Source: Physocladia obscura | Taxonomy: Eukaryota > Chytridiomycota > Chytridiomycetes > Chytridiales > Chytriomycetaceae | NCBI GenBank assembly: GCA_027596945.1 | Contig: JADGJH010000268.1 | Location: 1 to 22,832, forward strand | Direction: 5' to 3' | DNA length: 22,832 bases | In this document: piece after piece, positions 9,452-21,101 of the stretch | Numbering within the stretch: position 1 is the first letter of the stretch | How the letters are laid out: each line of letters starts with the position of its first letter | Notes under the pieces: generated by a model | Database searches by the model: none | What the model was told of the DNA's origin: nothing | What the model saw: only the letters and a program-made list of their open reading frames with translations | Translations under genes and position numbers: made by a program

Positions 9452-12400
9452 ATGCTCAGTCCAAGTTTTTCACAAAAGCACGCGTTAAAACCAAGATTTC
9501 AATCTCGTACAACAAATTTCAACTTAGACATGACCTTCAATTATACCGATAATAACAAGCATTCCAAAATAAACTCGAATTTAGAACAAGGTGACTTTTG
9601 CGTCAGGCAGTTAGAACAAACTGCAAGCAGCTTTTCAATCTGCCAGTCAGAATATGAAGGTGGTCAATTAAAGACAACTGAAAACAACACGCAAAATCAA
9701 AATGAACAATCAACAATTGTCCCTGTAAAACCCGAAAAGTACCCTGGCGAAAGAATATCTGAAAGCACCATGTTCGAATCCATCCTAGATATTCTCCACG
9801 ACTCTGGAATTCCTGCAATCAGATCAGTTGACAACCGCCGTCCTTTATCGCATGCAAAGCTTCGTCGTTTTGTTGCAGACTTTTATATACCAGTTTCTGG
9901 CCTATCTCAATCATCCAGAATCGGAGTATTGCTTGCTGAAAGTCCTGAATTAGCCGTATGTTTGGTTGCAGTCATGGCATCGTGCTGCGTCGTGCCAATT
10001 AACAATACTCTGACAAACACCGAAGTTGTTTCTGAGGTCCAATTTTTGAACGTTGGTGTTGTAATTGTTGAGAATAGTCGAAAGCAGGATGAATTAATGC
10101 TACGTCTGCTGCAAGCAGGAGTTTCTGTGGTTCTATTGAAACCTGACAACGGTTGTTGTGGCCTGTTTACGCTTCAAAATCTTGAGGAATTAGCAACTAA
10201 TTTAGGACGACTTTCAATCTTAAAAAATGTTCGGAACAATTTTCTTGTTTTTTTTTTCTTCTTGGTTGCTCATCAAAAAGTCAGCAGAAAACTCCCGTCT
10301 CGCGCGTTTCAAGCTCATCCAGCATGTATCCAGAAAAATCTCCGCCACGTCAAAAAAGCTTCATGAGCTTTATTTTACCCGACATCCACACCAAAACATC
10401 CGTTTCTCATGTTTCTAGTTCAACAACAACAAGCATAAATTTCGGTAGTCCCATTACAACACGCCAAAGAAGCATTGTGAGCTTTCTTTTGCCGGACACG
10501 CGAAAATACTCCAAGCCCAATGAGACCATTATGATTCTACGAACTTCAGGAACAAGTGGGAGTAAGAAAACAGTTTCTTATACACTTAAAACTCTTATTG
10601 TAGGTGCAAAATGTTTGGCAGAATCATGGAAATTAGTGGTATAAACAGTTCTTTTATTTTATTTATCCAAAACAGCCTCTAAAAAACTATTAACAAGGCT
10701 GGCACAGATATAAATCTGAATATGATGCCATTATACCACGTTGGAGGCATTGTACGCAATCTCCTTGCTCCAATTGTCAGCAAATCCACTGTAATAATCA
10801 CTGCTGGGTTCGATGCGCGCACATTTTGGGAAATTTTGCAGAACCATAGTCCAACATGGTATTATGCGGTTCCAACAATGCACATGGCAATATTAGAAAA
10901 TGCACCGCTACGACCGCAGCCACCATCACCAACACTGTGCACCAATAATGCAAGAACAAGTCTACGGATGATTGTGAACGCTGGCGGCGGAATACCGCAT
11001 TCATTAGCAGTAAAACTGCGCACCAGATTCTACAACTGTGATGTGCTACCGTCGTACGGAATGACAGAATGTATGCCAATCGCGTCGCCGCCCATGGGAT
11101 ATGCGCTAGAAAAACCGGGATGCTCGGGTGTGTCAGTCGGGCCAGAGATTGCAATTATGAGTCCGATTGGAAAAGTTCTCGGAGCTGGAGAGTTTGGACG
11201 CATTGTTATTAGAGGGGCGCCGATGTTTCAAGGGTATGAAAATGATGATCACGCGAATAAGGAAGCATTTACAACTGATGGATTTTTCGATACGGGTGAT
11301 ATTGGATATATGGACGACGACAACTATTTGTGTAAGCTTTCTATTTTGTTTTTTCCTTCAAAATTTCTCAAAATTACCCGATATTTTGCGTCTAGTCATC
11401 ACTGGTCGATCAAAGGAAATTATAAATCGTGGCGGCGAAACTATTTCTCCCGTGGAAATAGAAGATATCGTAATGCAGCATCCGAAAGTTAAAAGTGTAC
11501 TGGCTTTTTCTGTACCTCACAATACGTTACAAGAAACAATCGGGGTAGTGATTGTCACCAAAGAAAAACAATTACGCCTAGGTTTATCTGAATTGCAACG
11601 GTAAGCTGAAAAAGATAAAATTAATGATGCCCTATTCATAAATGATCAATCAATACTCAGATTTGTCTCAGAAAATCTAAATTTTACCAAATGGCCGCAA
11701 CTAATCGTTTTCATGGACGAACTTCCGAAAAATCAAGCAAATAAACTACTGCGAATTAAATTATCAGAGCGATTAGCAATTGGAGAAATCTCAGATACAA
11801 CGCCAATATTAAATCGAATTTTTGAAGCAGAGTGTCCGAGAAATAATACATCACTTGAAACGCCAATAAAATGCCAGTCTGTAACAAGAATTAGTGTGAA
11901 AGCACTTCAGGAATTATTGAACGATATGCCATACAAAAAAGACGTTTTTGTCTTTTCAGAAACGGCAGAAAACATCGCAGTTCTTATTTCAGGGCATCCC
12001 ATTATGAGCAAAGATCTCGTGCGGCAATATCTCGAAGATAAATTACATGAATACGAAATTCCTCAGAATATTATTGTATTGCCTGATATTCCTAAAATGC
12101 TTGAAAGCAGTAAAATCGATGTTGAGGCATGCCTTGTCGCTTTTGAAGACGCAATGCAAGAAGATTTGACTCAAATAGAAAGCATTATTTTGCACCTCTT
12201 TGTTGAAGTTCTGGGTCTTGCTAAAGTTCCTCGGAAGACTGATGATTTTTTTGAACTCGGTGGAAGCTCTTTGGCTGTTGGAAAAGTTTTATCGCTTATT
12301 CGGTTCGTTTATTTGTTTGTTACACTTTCTTGTTTTTAATGGTTAATTTTACAACTCGTTCAAATTTAGGTCTCGATACGGCGTGAAATTAAAACCTATT

Positions 12401-14978
12401 ATGCTTGTTAGAACTCGAACTGCCACTACATTTGCCAGCGCAATTTCGGAAAATCCTGAAGATTCGAAAAGATTGATATATGGCAGCCAAGAAACATTGT
12501 TGAATGAATTTGAAAGCTCAAAAAATACAAAAATTGGAACCACTAACTCTAAGTCGCCGACTTCTGTTCTTGCGCTTGTTGTACAATTGATTCCGCTGCT
12601 AATTATTCGGCCTCTTCGAATAAGTTGCGTCTATCTTCTGTTTGCGCATTATGTCTGCTTGTTGAGTGACGGGATTTTTCGTCTGTTCAATGAAAAAGAA
12701 ACAAGAGGAACGTTTTCGGGATCTGTGGTCATAATTTTTCACTTGGCACTGGCTTTGATAATGACTGGTGCAACTTTCAAAATTGTGGACCCTATTGTTG
12801 TTATTTTCTCAAAATGGATTATTATTGGAAAATATAAAGCGGGCAGGTTTGAAAAATATTTGTCAAGTTCAAAAGAATTGAAAAAATATTAGCTATCCTC
12901 TGTGGGGATCGTACTACCTTCGGTGGTGGATTGTGGATCAAATACAGCTGATTTTTTCACAAGGGATATTTTTAGCCAGTGAATCAACAAGAATATTATA
13001 TTTTCGAATTTTGGGTGCCCGAATCGGATGGAATGTACATATTCACCCAGATACAAAAATTTCAGAATTTGATTTAATGAATATTTATCCTGATTGCATA
13101 ATAGTCAACTCAGAGCTACGTGCATTCACAATGGCTCCTGGCTTAATGATTTTGAAACCCGTAATCCTTGGTATCAAAGAATAAAAAAGAATATATAAAA
13201 AAAAAGTTGAATAGAAAACAATAACGCAAAATTCCTACAAAACAGGCAGCAATTGCGTTCTCAATGCCAAATGTACAATTCATCCAGGTGCAAACATACC
13301 TCCTAATACAATCTTACCGCCACTCTGCTCATCACACGAACTCCACGAATCTTTGCCAAAATACAAAATTTTTGCTTCTACTGGACCATCTTTACCGCCA
13401 ATATCGCAACTAATTTCAATATGTATACCAGCAATTGCGTTCGTAAATTATTTTGCTGCCATTCCCTGGATGCTTGTGATATATTGGCTTGTACAATATC
13501 CCCTCTTTGACTCTGTGGTTACTACAACGAATATGTCTAAAATTTCGGCGTTTGGTCGACTTATGATACATCAAAGTCAAACAAAAAGAATTGGATTGTA
13601 TCTATTGGGTGCAGCAGTGAAAGCTAGTGTGAGTCCATGGTGGCGAACAGCCGCAATTGTAGTCATAAAGAGATTGATTGTTGGAAAATTTTGCGAGGGT
13701 CAGAATACATATGATTTTAGTGGAAGGACTGAAGTGGCATGGAAAAAATGGCTGATGGCAGCATTGATTGCAGATGGTGATTTTGACGGAGTTTATGACT
13801 TACTTGGAAGACATTACGAAGGAATTTCGATTCTCTACCGATTACTTGGAGCAAAGGTTGGAAAGAGAGTTTATTGGCCTGGAACACCAATAAAAATGTA
13901 CGAGTTTGATTTGCTGGAGGTTGGAAATGATGTTGTGTTTGGATCGCGAAGTATGTTTGTATTTTCTGATGCTGTCGAAAGCCGAAAAATTGTTGTTAAT
14001 GCTGGTGCTATGATTGCTGACCGATGTGTGGTATTACCTGGTGTTACGCTTGGACAGAATTCAACAGCTGGTTCTGGATCTCTTCTGTCGAAAAACAAAT
14101 ATTATCCACCACAATCAGTTTGGATCGGATCCCGTAATGGTGACGCCGTTCTTTGGGATGCTGGCTCAGTCGATTCTGCAGATACTCCGACAATAAAGCC
14201 ATTTGGAAAGGCATTTTATGAGAAAGAAGCAACCTATTCTGTCTATAGTCAATCATATATAATTTTCTACAATACATTAATATCAATTCTCAATGGGATT
14301 ATTTGGGCGACTGTTCCCTTGGTTGGAGTTATAACATCTGGATATTTTTACGAAAATTACGGCAAAAACTTCGCTGAAACTTTGGAGCCAACTGGAAATA
14401 TAATTTTTATTATATCTGTTGTAATTGGTCACTTATTCATCGTCTTTCTATCTTATTTGATTGTCGTAAACGCTAAATGGATTATTCTTGGAAAGTTAAA
14501 AGCGGGCAACCACAACTGGGATAAATCTTCGTATTGTCAGAGATGGCAGATTTTCATATCAATTCTAAAAATTCTGGAAAAAATTTACAATCATATTCGT
14601 GGATCACATTACCTTGTGTCATATTTTCGTTTATTGGGGTGTGATATTGGAAAATGCGTTTGTTTGTATCCAACTGGTGCAGATCCGATGATGACTGAAC
14701 CAGACTTAGTGAGTATTGGAGATCATTCTGTGATCAGCAATGCCAGCTTGGTTTGTCATATCAACAGCAAAGGAGTATTTGAAATGAACAAGCTGAAAGT
14801 TGGAAGCTGCTGTTCAATGGCATGTGATTCAAGATTACTTTCGGGCGCAGAAATGAAAAATGGAAGCCACCTTTTGGAGCACACATTGGTTATCGGTGGG
14901 GAAATTGTTGACATTGGTGAAATTATGCAAGGATGGCCTGCTGAAGAAGTTTGTGATTATGCAAGGATAGGCTCATGA
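9452..14978 (+). CDS. NRPS-like adenylating enzyme with carrier domain and three membrane/hexapeptide-repeat modules
   Basis: Eight exons: 9452-10228, 10285-10638, 10698-11331, 11396-11600, 11661-12302, 12370-12846, 12893-13170 and 13246-14978. Introns are 46-75 nt and frame is kept throughout, giving 1699 residues. The adenylation domain has A3 TSGTSGSKK (346-354), SYGMTE (496-501), TGD (576-578), ITGRSKEIINRGGE (590-603) and the A10 Lys at about 685 in LPKNQANK. A second AMP-binding C-terminal-like subdomain follows (751-814, Lys808), then a carrier domain with LGGSS and likely phosphopantetheine Ser860. The remaining 830 residues hold hydrophobic segments and three left-handed beta-helix (hexapeptide) parts starting LGARIG, LGAKVG and LGCDIG. 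This matches an uncharacterised fungal family and the C-terminal architecture of bacterial Pls-type synthetases. There is no condensation or thioesterase domain. Expected role: activate a small acid or amino acid, load it on the carrier, and transfer it at a membrane. The first intron (GTTCGG donor, NAGNAG end) is the least certain. Confidence 0.88.
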
Positions 14979-15473
14979 AAGAAAGTTCGAGGGAAACAGT
15001 GAAAGAAAAAAAATCAACTTTCTTTTTCAGTCGACTGTCAAAATTGTATAACGTGAATATCCTTACTTTGATATACTAAAACAAAAAAAGAAGCAACATA
15101 TAAATTAATTAGCTTTGGTTTGTACCTTGAACTTTCCCTGTCATTTTCAGTCATTCCTTCGAATCCTTTGAAGGTCTCAGTTTTCGAGTCTTCCGCTCGC
15201 ACCAACCATCTGTGCACTGGATCGGACTGTGACGCAGCAAAGAAAATTTCACTCTGCGGTTTTGATTTTGAGTGCGCGAATACTATTTTTGTTTTGTTTT
15301 CACTAAAACAAATAAAAACTTTTTTCCACTTGGTCACTGCAAACAGAATGCAGGATATAAACAATAATGCTGCCGAGATAATTTTCAGTGTCGATCAAAT
15401 CGGTAAAATTACAAGCCGCGTTTCTTACCTCCAGTAAACATAAAGCATAAAAAATCAAACAGAAACCCTTATT
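14979..15473. other. Spacer and permease 5' region, with a possible upstream ORF
   Basis: About 495 bp separates the NRPS-like gene from the permease on the same strand. A 29-codon plus-strand frame (15348-15437, ATG to TAA) ends 36 bp before the permease ATG and would be an upstream ORF if the transcript starts above it. One GATAA word lies at 15377-15381. An imperfect inverted repeat, CCTTCGAA..TTTGAAGG, lies near 15155-15173. None is strong enough to call a regulatory site. Confidence 0.4.
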
Positions 15474-17157
15474 ATGTCAGACGAGAAGAAATTTTCCGAA
15501 GAGACTGCGAAGGTTTTTTCCGTACAAACGGGTCGTTTGCATCGCAAACTGAAAGCCAGGCACTTGGAGATGGTTAATTGAAATTAATTAATTTTTTTAA
15601 AATATTTATTTATTACGCCGCATTAAAATCGCACAGATTGCCATCGGAGGAACCATCGGAACCGGTTTGCTGCTCAAGTCCGGCAGTGCAATTAAGGGGG
15701 CCGGTCCGCTCGGTGCGCTTATTTGCTTTGCAATTGTCGGTGTCCAAGTTTACGGAGTTATCACATCCATTGGTGAAATGGCCACCTATATTCCTGTCGA
15801 GGGTGCCTTCTCTGCATTCCCAACCCGCTTCGTTTCTCCCGCCTTTGGTTTCATGTCTGGATGGAATTACTGGCTTAACTGGGCATTGACATTCCCCGCC
15901 GAAATGTCTGGTATCGCCTCTTTGATGTCCTACTGGGTTCCAACTGACAAAGTGGCCTCGTGGATCTTCTCGCTCATCTTCATGCTTCCGTTGATTGTAC
16001 TCAACCTGTTTAATGTTAGTGGGTTTGCCGAGGTCGAATTTGTTCTTTGCATCATCAAAGTTGTCACCGTCATTCTTTTTTTGATCATCGCCTTTCTTGT
16101 GTGGTTTGGTGTTGGAACTGGAAGAGGAGCTCTTTGGTTTTCAAACTGGAATCCAGCCATTGTTGGATCTGATACAATTTCTCGCTTTCTTAACGTTGGC
16201 AATGCCTTCACCACTGCATTCTTTTCATATGGAGGTACCGAGTTGGTTGGCCTTACTGCTGGTGAGGCTGCGAATCCAAGGTTGTCTGTTCCGCGAGCGA
16301 TTACCGGAACCTTCTGGCGTATCATCATCTTTTACATTGGAGCCATCTTCTTTGTTGGAGTTATCCTCAACCCACTTGCCACATGGTCCTCATCGCCGTT
16401 TGTATACGCTCTTAACGCGGCTGGAATTACATTTGCCGCTGATTTCATCAACTTTGTTGTGATTGTTGCTGCCACATCTGCAGCTAACTCGTCAATCTAT
16501 GCTTGTGCACGAACTCTCATCAAGCTTGCCGAAGATGGTCAAGCACCAAAAGTTTTTGCCAGAATCGACAAACGTGGAGTTCCAGTCAACTCTGTTATTG
16601 GCGTTGGTATCATTGGTCTCATTGCTGTTGCTGGATCATACGCTTCAGGTCCTGATGGTTCGAAAAATATCTTCAACTTCCTGTCTGGTGTTATTTCCTA
16701 TTCAATTATGCAGGCATGGATGATCATGTCCATCACTCACTTGCGCTTCCGTGCCGGTTACGCTGCCCAAGGTCGTGACATCAAGGACCTTCCTTACGCT
16801 GCTCCGTTCTTCCCATACTTTAACTATTTATCTCTTTTTATCGGAGTTGTCGTGACGGTCTTCTTGCTTATTTCTGCACTGTACCCTGATGGTACACCGA
16901 ACAACCAGTTCTTCAACCTCGACTGGTTCATGAACAACTCCTGGACTTACATTGGAATCCCAGTCACATTCTTCCTCTACATCGGATACGGTCTGTTTGT
17001 CCCAGGATCTTTCAGTCTTGTCAAATACGAAGACATGGACTTTGAATCGAACAAACTGATTGAGAGTGCTAAAGAGAAGGTAGCTATTGAGGCTATTCAT
17101 GCCAAACCAAAAAATGCTCGGGAATGGATTGATCGTCTTCGCTACAAGCTGTTTTGA
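15474..17157 (+). CDS. Amino acid permease, fungal AAT (yeast amino acid transporter) family
   Basis: Two exons, 15474-15572 and 15637-17157, joined across a 64-nt intron exactly between LKARHLEM and IAIGGTIGTGL, giving 539 residues. The joined motif is the classic start of the first membrane helix in APC-superfamily amino acid permeases. Other signatures are GEMATYIPVEGAF (after helix 2), GWNYWLNWA (helix 3) and SYGGTELVGLTAGEAANPR with VPRAI (helix 6 and the following loop). Hydrophobic segments fit about 12 membrane helices; both tails are short and polar. Known role: proton-coupled uptake of amino acids across the plasma membrane. Substrate cannot be read from sequence. Codons are more C-ending than in neighbouring genes (for example AAC, TTC, ATC), as in highly expressed genes. 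The neighbouring NRPS-like gene could use the transported amino acid; that is inference. Confidence 0.93.
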
Positions 17158-18415
17158 ACAAATTTTCATTGTATATTAGTTTTTTATTGGATCACTTGAT
17201 TTTCGACAGGATTAAGCTGTTTTTCCTGCCTGGTATTACTTTTTGAATTCTTTTTGTTCTTTTTCTTCTGCAAAAAATCTGTTCAAATTCATGGGTGTCC
17301 TTCCAAAAGTATTGTTCAAGGATGTGAATACACAGTTGGTGAGCAGTTATAGACAGGCTAGAGTTTGAAGAAATTCATCATGCGTACTGTTTGTATCATA
17401 TTGGAAAGCTATTCAGAATTTGAAACTGATATTGGGAGCTGACTTCTTGAATATTTGAGACTAATGGTGGAAAGCTTGAAATGCAACAATGGAAAATGCT
17501 TTCAGTTTATACTGAGAAATGCTAATTCTTGCAGTTGAGATAAGCAGTGCTTCCAAAATTAACAAAGACCTTATATTACAATATTTTGACAGACACCATT
17601 CCCCAGATCATTTGTGGAGTTGGAAAACTTTCACGATCGACAGTAGTGTTATATCACAAACTGAAGATTATCAGCATTCGATCAAAAAAGATGGATGCGG
17701 CACCTTGAAACAACGTATTTAACAAATTGAGAAAGTTGGAAGGAGTTTTTTATTTCTCTACATTCAAGTTACTCAAAAAAATCGTCAATACACAGAATGC
17801 ACGGATTTTTAATATGAACAACAAAACTGATAGTCTTGTCATTTTTGTGAATTCATCACAAAGTTATCTAATTTTTGCTGTTTGTAAATGTTTTGGCATG
17901 AAATATTTGAAGGGATTTAAATCAATTACAAGAAGATAGGACAAACCAAAAATTTCTATAAAAAGCAATCCTAAATTTTACAAGCACACTAAACAGTCAA
18001 TTTGCATTTTTCATGTGTTAATCCTCATGATTTTTTGGTAATAGTGGAAACAGTGAGTATCAAATTGGAACTTTGACGGTTGGCAGGAATTTCACTCCTG
18101 TGGCAGTTTGACGTAACTCATTTTTCACATGCTGGGCAAATAGGTGTGTTAATACTGATTACAGCACTACATAGTTCATTTTTTGGAAAACTCTAAAGTT
18201 TATTTATACAAAATCGCAATAGTGACAGATAAATGTGATTGCATGTAATCAGCGACAAATCATTTTCTGATAATAGAAGATGGTTATGTAGACTGAATGC
18301 AAGTGGTGTAAGTGTTATGGTTTCTGCTGTTTCATAGAAAATTTTTTGGTCACAAGGATCATCGGAGTGACAAATTTGGAAAATCCTTGAGTTTTATTTT
18401 TATCTTTTGAAGTTA
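17158..18415. other. Spacer between permease and first GATA gene
   Basis: About 1.26 kb of AT-rich sequence. Two short plus-strand frames (17519-17722 and 17727-17939) show no domain, no signal and no splice partner, and look like chance frames. GATAA words occur at 18228-18232 and 18269-18273, within 200 bp of the GATA gene, but this is near the number expected by chance in such sequence. I see no tRNA or other RNA gene. Confidence 0.5.
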
Positions 18416-19210
18416 ATGATTGACGTTGTGCAGGACCTATGCGATTCGAATCCGATATTGATTCAAAGCACCAGCAGGTCTTTATATGAACAGCAGCAAC
18501 AGTTGCCGCAGACTATCGGGCCCTCCGGCTTCAGCCAACCGTTATCGCAACATCACCATCACCACCAACAACCTCAGCAGCAACAGCCGCAGCAGTTCCG
18601 ACAACAACAGCACAGTCAGTACATTATTTCTGCTCTGCAAAAACCAGCTGTCTCAACTGTAGCGTATGCGCAATCTCCAAACCTTATCGAACGCAATCCA
18701 CTTGTCCCACAACAACAGGAACAACAACAGAGCCGAATGACCCAGCAATTCGCAATAAATCACCGTTATTACGATAAAGTCACCACTAATCCCAACACAA
18801 TCTTTCCGATTCCACCGTCACAATCATTCGGCAACCCGTCACTAAATCTACCAAATTCACCTGCTCTGAGATATACCGCTGGTGGCTTTGCGCTCCCGTA
18901 CCGGCCCCAGAACCAATGCGTAAACTGTGAAACGTTCAAAACCTCAGTATGGCGTAAAGATGAGCACGGCCGGTCAATTTGCAATGCATGTGGGTTGTAC
19001 AAGAAGCAGCATGGAAACGACAGACCGGCTTCTTTCCCTTTTCGCAAGTCGGTTGTGCGGCGACGAAAACGTGGGGGGAAGAAGGGAAGCGGTGAGGATG
19101 CGCTGGTTGATGGCAATGGGATTGTCGAGAGCGCTGCGGTAGCTGCGACGGAGGTAGCGGAAAACAAGGGTATAGGAGGTAAGGGATGTGCCATGGATAT
19201 TTGGGTTTAG
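18416..19210 (+). CDS. GATA-type zinc-finger transcription factor (first of a pair)
   Basis: The frame gives 264 residues from the ATG at 18416. The in-frame codon upstream is TTG and a stop lies at 18368. The N-terminal 140 residues are rich in Gln, His and Pro (poly-His then poly-Gln), typical of an activation region. A single GATA finger has the C-X2-C-X17-C-X2-C pattern, with Cys168, 171, 189 and 192 and the conserved TSVWRKD and CNACGLYKKQHG. A basic RRRKRGGKKG tail follows and probably contacts DNA or acts as a nuclear signal. Known role: binding of GATA sites, in fungi often for nitrogen, light or iron control. The finger and its extension closely match the gene at 21631-22407. A possible acceptor (GTGCAG, 18431-18436) just after the ATG means the true 5' exon could lie upstream. 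Confidence 0.85.
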   Translation: MIDVVQDLCDSNPILIQSTSRSLYEQQQQLPQTIGPSGFSQPLSQHHHHHQQPQQQQPQQFRQQQHSQYIISALQKPAVSTVAYAQSPNLIERNPLVPQQQEQQQSRMTQQFAINHRYYDKVTTNPNTIFPIPPSQSFGNPSLNLPNSPALRYTAGGFALPYRPQNQCVNCETFKTSVWRKDEHGRSICNACGLYKKQHGNDRPASFPFRKSVVRRRKRGGKKGSGEDALVDGNGIVESAAVAATEVAENKGIGGKGCAMDIWV

Positions 19211-19395
19211 GGGTTTCCTTTGTGTGATTGTGGGAATCCAAAAAGGATGACTAGAGCAGGAGAAATAAGACGTCAATTATTTTTTTCCCCTTAAACCGCA
19301 TACCAGATAAAAGAATACCTTCTCGCATTTTGAAATTTTTTGTGTAATTGGGTGACGTGTTCAGTGAAATCGTTGAATATTCAGAATATTGTCAA

Positions 19396-20544
19396 ATGAA
19401 AAACGCAACGTGGGCATCTCGATTTGCGCTCAAGAGTCCAATCAGTGTTCATATTTACGCGCAGACTCAGTATTCAAAGCCACAGTCACTCCTATCCCTA
19501 TTTCGCAAATATTCGTCAGCTGTACCTACATCGCGAGAACCAGAATCGCTTATTGACGCATATCCTGTCCGTTTGAATCCGAATGATGCCGAGCCACGCC
19601 ATGGATACTTTGATCCATTTCCATCCACCATTCCTTGGTATTTACTTATTAGCTCTTTATCACCAAATTCAACGCGACTATAAATCAATAACAGGCACGA
19701 ACGCAAGCTTTTGATGCCCGCGCGACTCCAGCTTGCTGCTATTGCCGGTGAAGGCTTCATCAACAATCGTTTCAATAAAGACTCAGAGTCCAACGCAAAC
19801 TATTACCCCTTCGTATTCAAGGACGGCGTCATCGCTGCAATTCCTACCGTTTTTCGCCGGCTCAGCGGATGGGATGGAAACCTTAAATCTTCCTCCCAAA
19901 AATCCGCACAGCTGCAATCGCTGATTGCTCCAACACTCCTCGCATCATTTGCCGATATACACGCGAAATTCACAGCCGCGAATCTCCGCATCGACTTTTC
20001 TGAAAAAGACGATAATATCACGACCGTCATACCCACCCGTATATGGATCACTTTCGGCTCTCCTGAAAATGCAACCAGCACACTCCTTGCGGGAAAAGTC
20101 ACCTCGCGCTTTCATTACGTAGCCTTCAAACGCGCTGTCAGAAAACACCCCACAAAAAAAATATTCCGTGAAATCTGTTTTGAATATGCGTACGATATCA
20201 ATGACACTAATATCGATGAACACGACAGCACGGATGATACTGGTGTAACTGTTATGGATGAAATTCCCGGTTTTGACTGGAAAAGGAAAATTATGCTTCT
20301 TGGGCATTGTGTTGGCGTTGATTCGAAAGTTTCGGGCAGCTCTATTCTTGGTTACAAGGTGTCACGGATTGATTCTGGAGATGTTGTTCACGAAGGTGAT
20401 ATTGATCTTGATGGGTTTGCTATTCGGATGGAGACTACACATTTTGTTGGAGACGATGTACCTGATGACCTGCAATGGCGTATTGCAGATTTAGATAATT
20501 TTTTGATTTATCCGCGACTGCTCGAAGAGGAGAAAGATTTGTGA
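19396..20544 (+). CDS. Probable mitochondrial protein of unknown function
   Basis: Two exons, 19396-19637 and 19695-20544, with a 57-nt GT-AG intron that splits the Trp81 codon, giving 363 residues. I chose the ATG at 19396 because the upstream in-frame codon at 19348 is TTG. The first 45 residues are basic, Ser/Ala-rich and lack acidic residues. They end in FRKYSSA, which looks like a mitochondrial targeting peptide with an Arg37 processing region. The mature part has a short helix-rich section (LLMPARLQLAAIAGEGFI) and then alternating strand-like segments, resembling a compact alpha/beta domain. An inner-membrane ribosome-receptor-like (Mba1/mL45/Tim44) fold is possible, but I see no diagnostic motif. 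AATAAA lies at 20602-20607. I do not recognise the family. Confidence 0.75.
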
Positions 20545-21101
20545 ATACCCTGCCAAGTGTACGCTATTATTTAGCAGGGGAAAGTTGTGAATGCTGATCA
20601 CAATAAAAACAATCGACTGCGAGACGGAAGAATTATATGTCTAATTATGCAGCAAAATTTTAAGTCACAACATCATTTTCTTCATTTTATGGCAGGTTGG
20701 TGAACGCGTTGCTGTTTTAAAAACGTTGGAACAAACAAAATTTTTCAAAATATTTTCAAAGTTTCATTTCAGAAATTGTGAATGGCAAAGACTATTCTGT
20801 CAAAGCCACTAAAGTCATACTTTAACGAGTTTACGAACAGAATTTTTAATACATCCCAATGAATCTGAAGATAAACTGCTTTATTGAATACCTCAATAAA
20901 TAGTGAACAGACAGACTTTCAGCTGGCAGCCCTAGTTGTTCACAAATCAATAAAATAAGAATAATTTGTTTACCATCTTTTACACACTGTTAATGAGAGT
21001 ATGAGTATGCACACGGTGGGGAAGTTTTTTGGAGCGGCAGTCGGCATGTGGGAAAATTCTGAAGTCCAACTTCATTAAAATCTCTTCTCAACTACAAATC
21101 A

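Noticed and set aside
9452..14978. Bacterial origin of the NRPS-like gene by horizontal transfer
   Set aside because: The gene has seven introns and its base composition matches the neighbours, and similar proteins are known to me from other fungi. Any transfer would be ancient.
15038..15364. Minus-strand frame of 108 residues upstream of the permease
   Set aside because: No recognisable feature. It lies in the spacer that holds the permease leader.
17519..17939. Two short plus-strand frames between permease and GATA gene
   Set aside because: Composition is that of AT-rich spacer, there are no motifs, and they cannot be joined into a sensible protein.
18228..18273. GATAA words upstream of the first GATA gene as autoregulatory sites
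   Set aside because: Two five-base words in about 190 bp of AT-rich DNA are close to chance, and no paired or conserved arrangement is visible.
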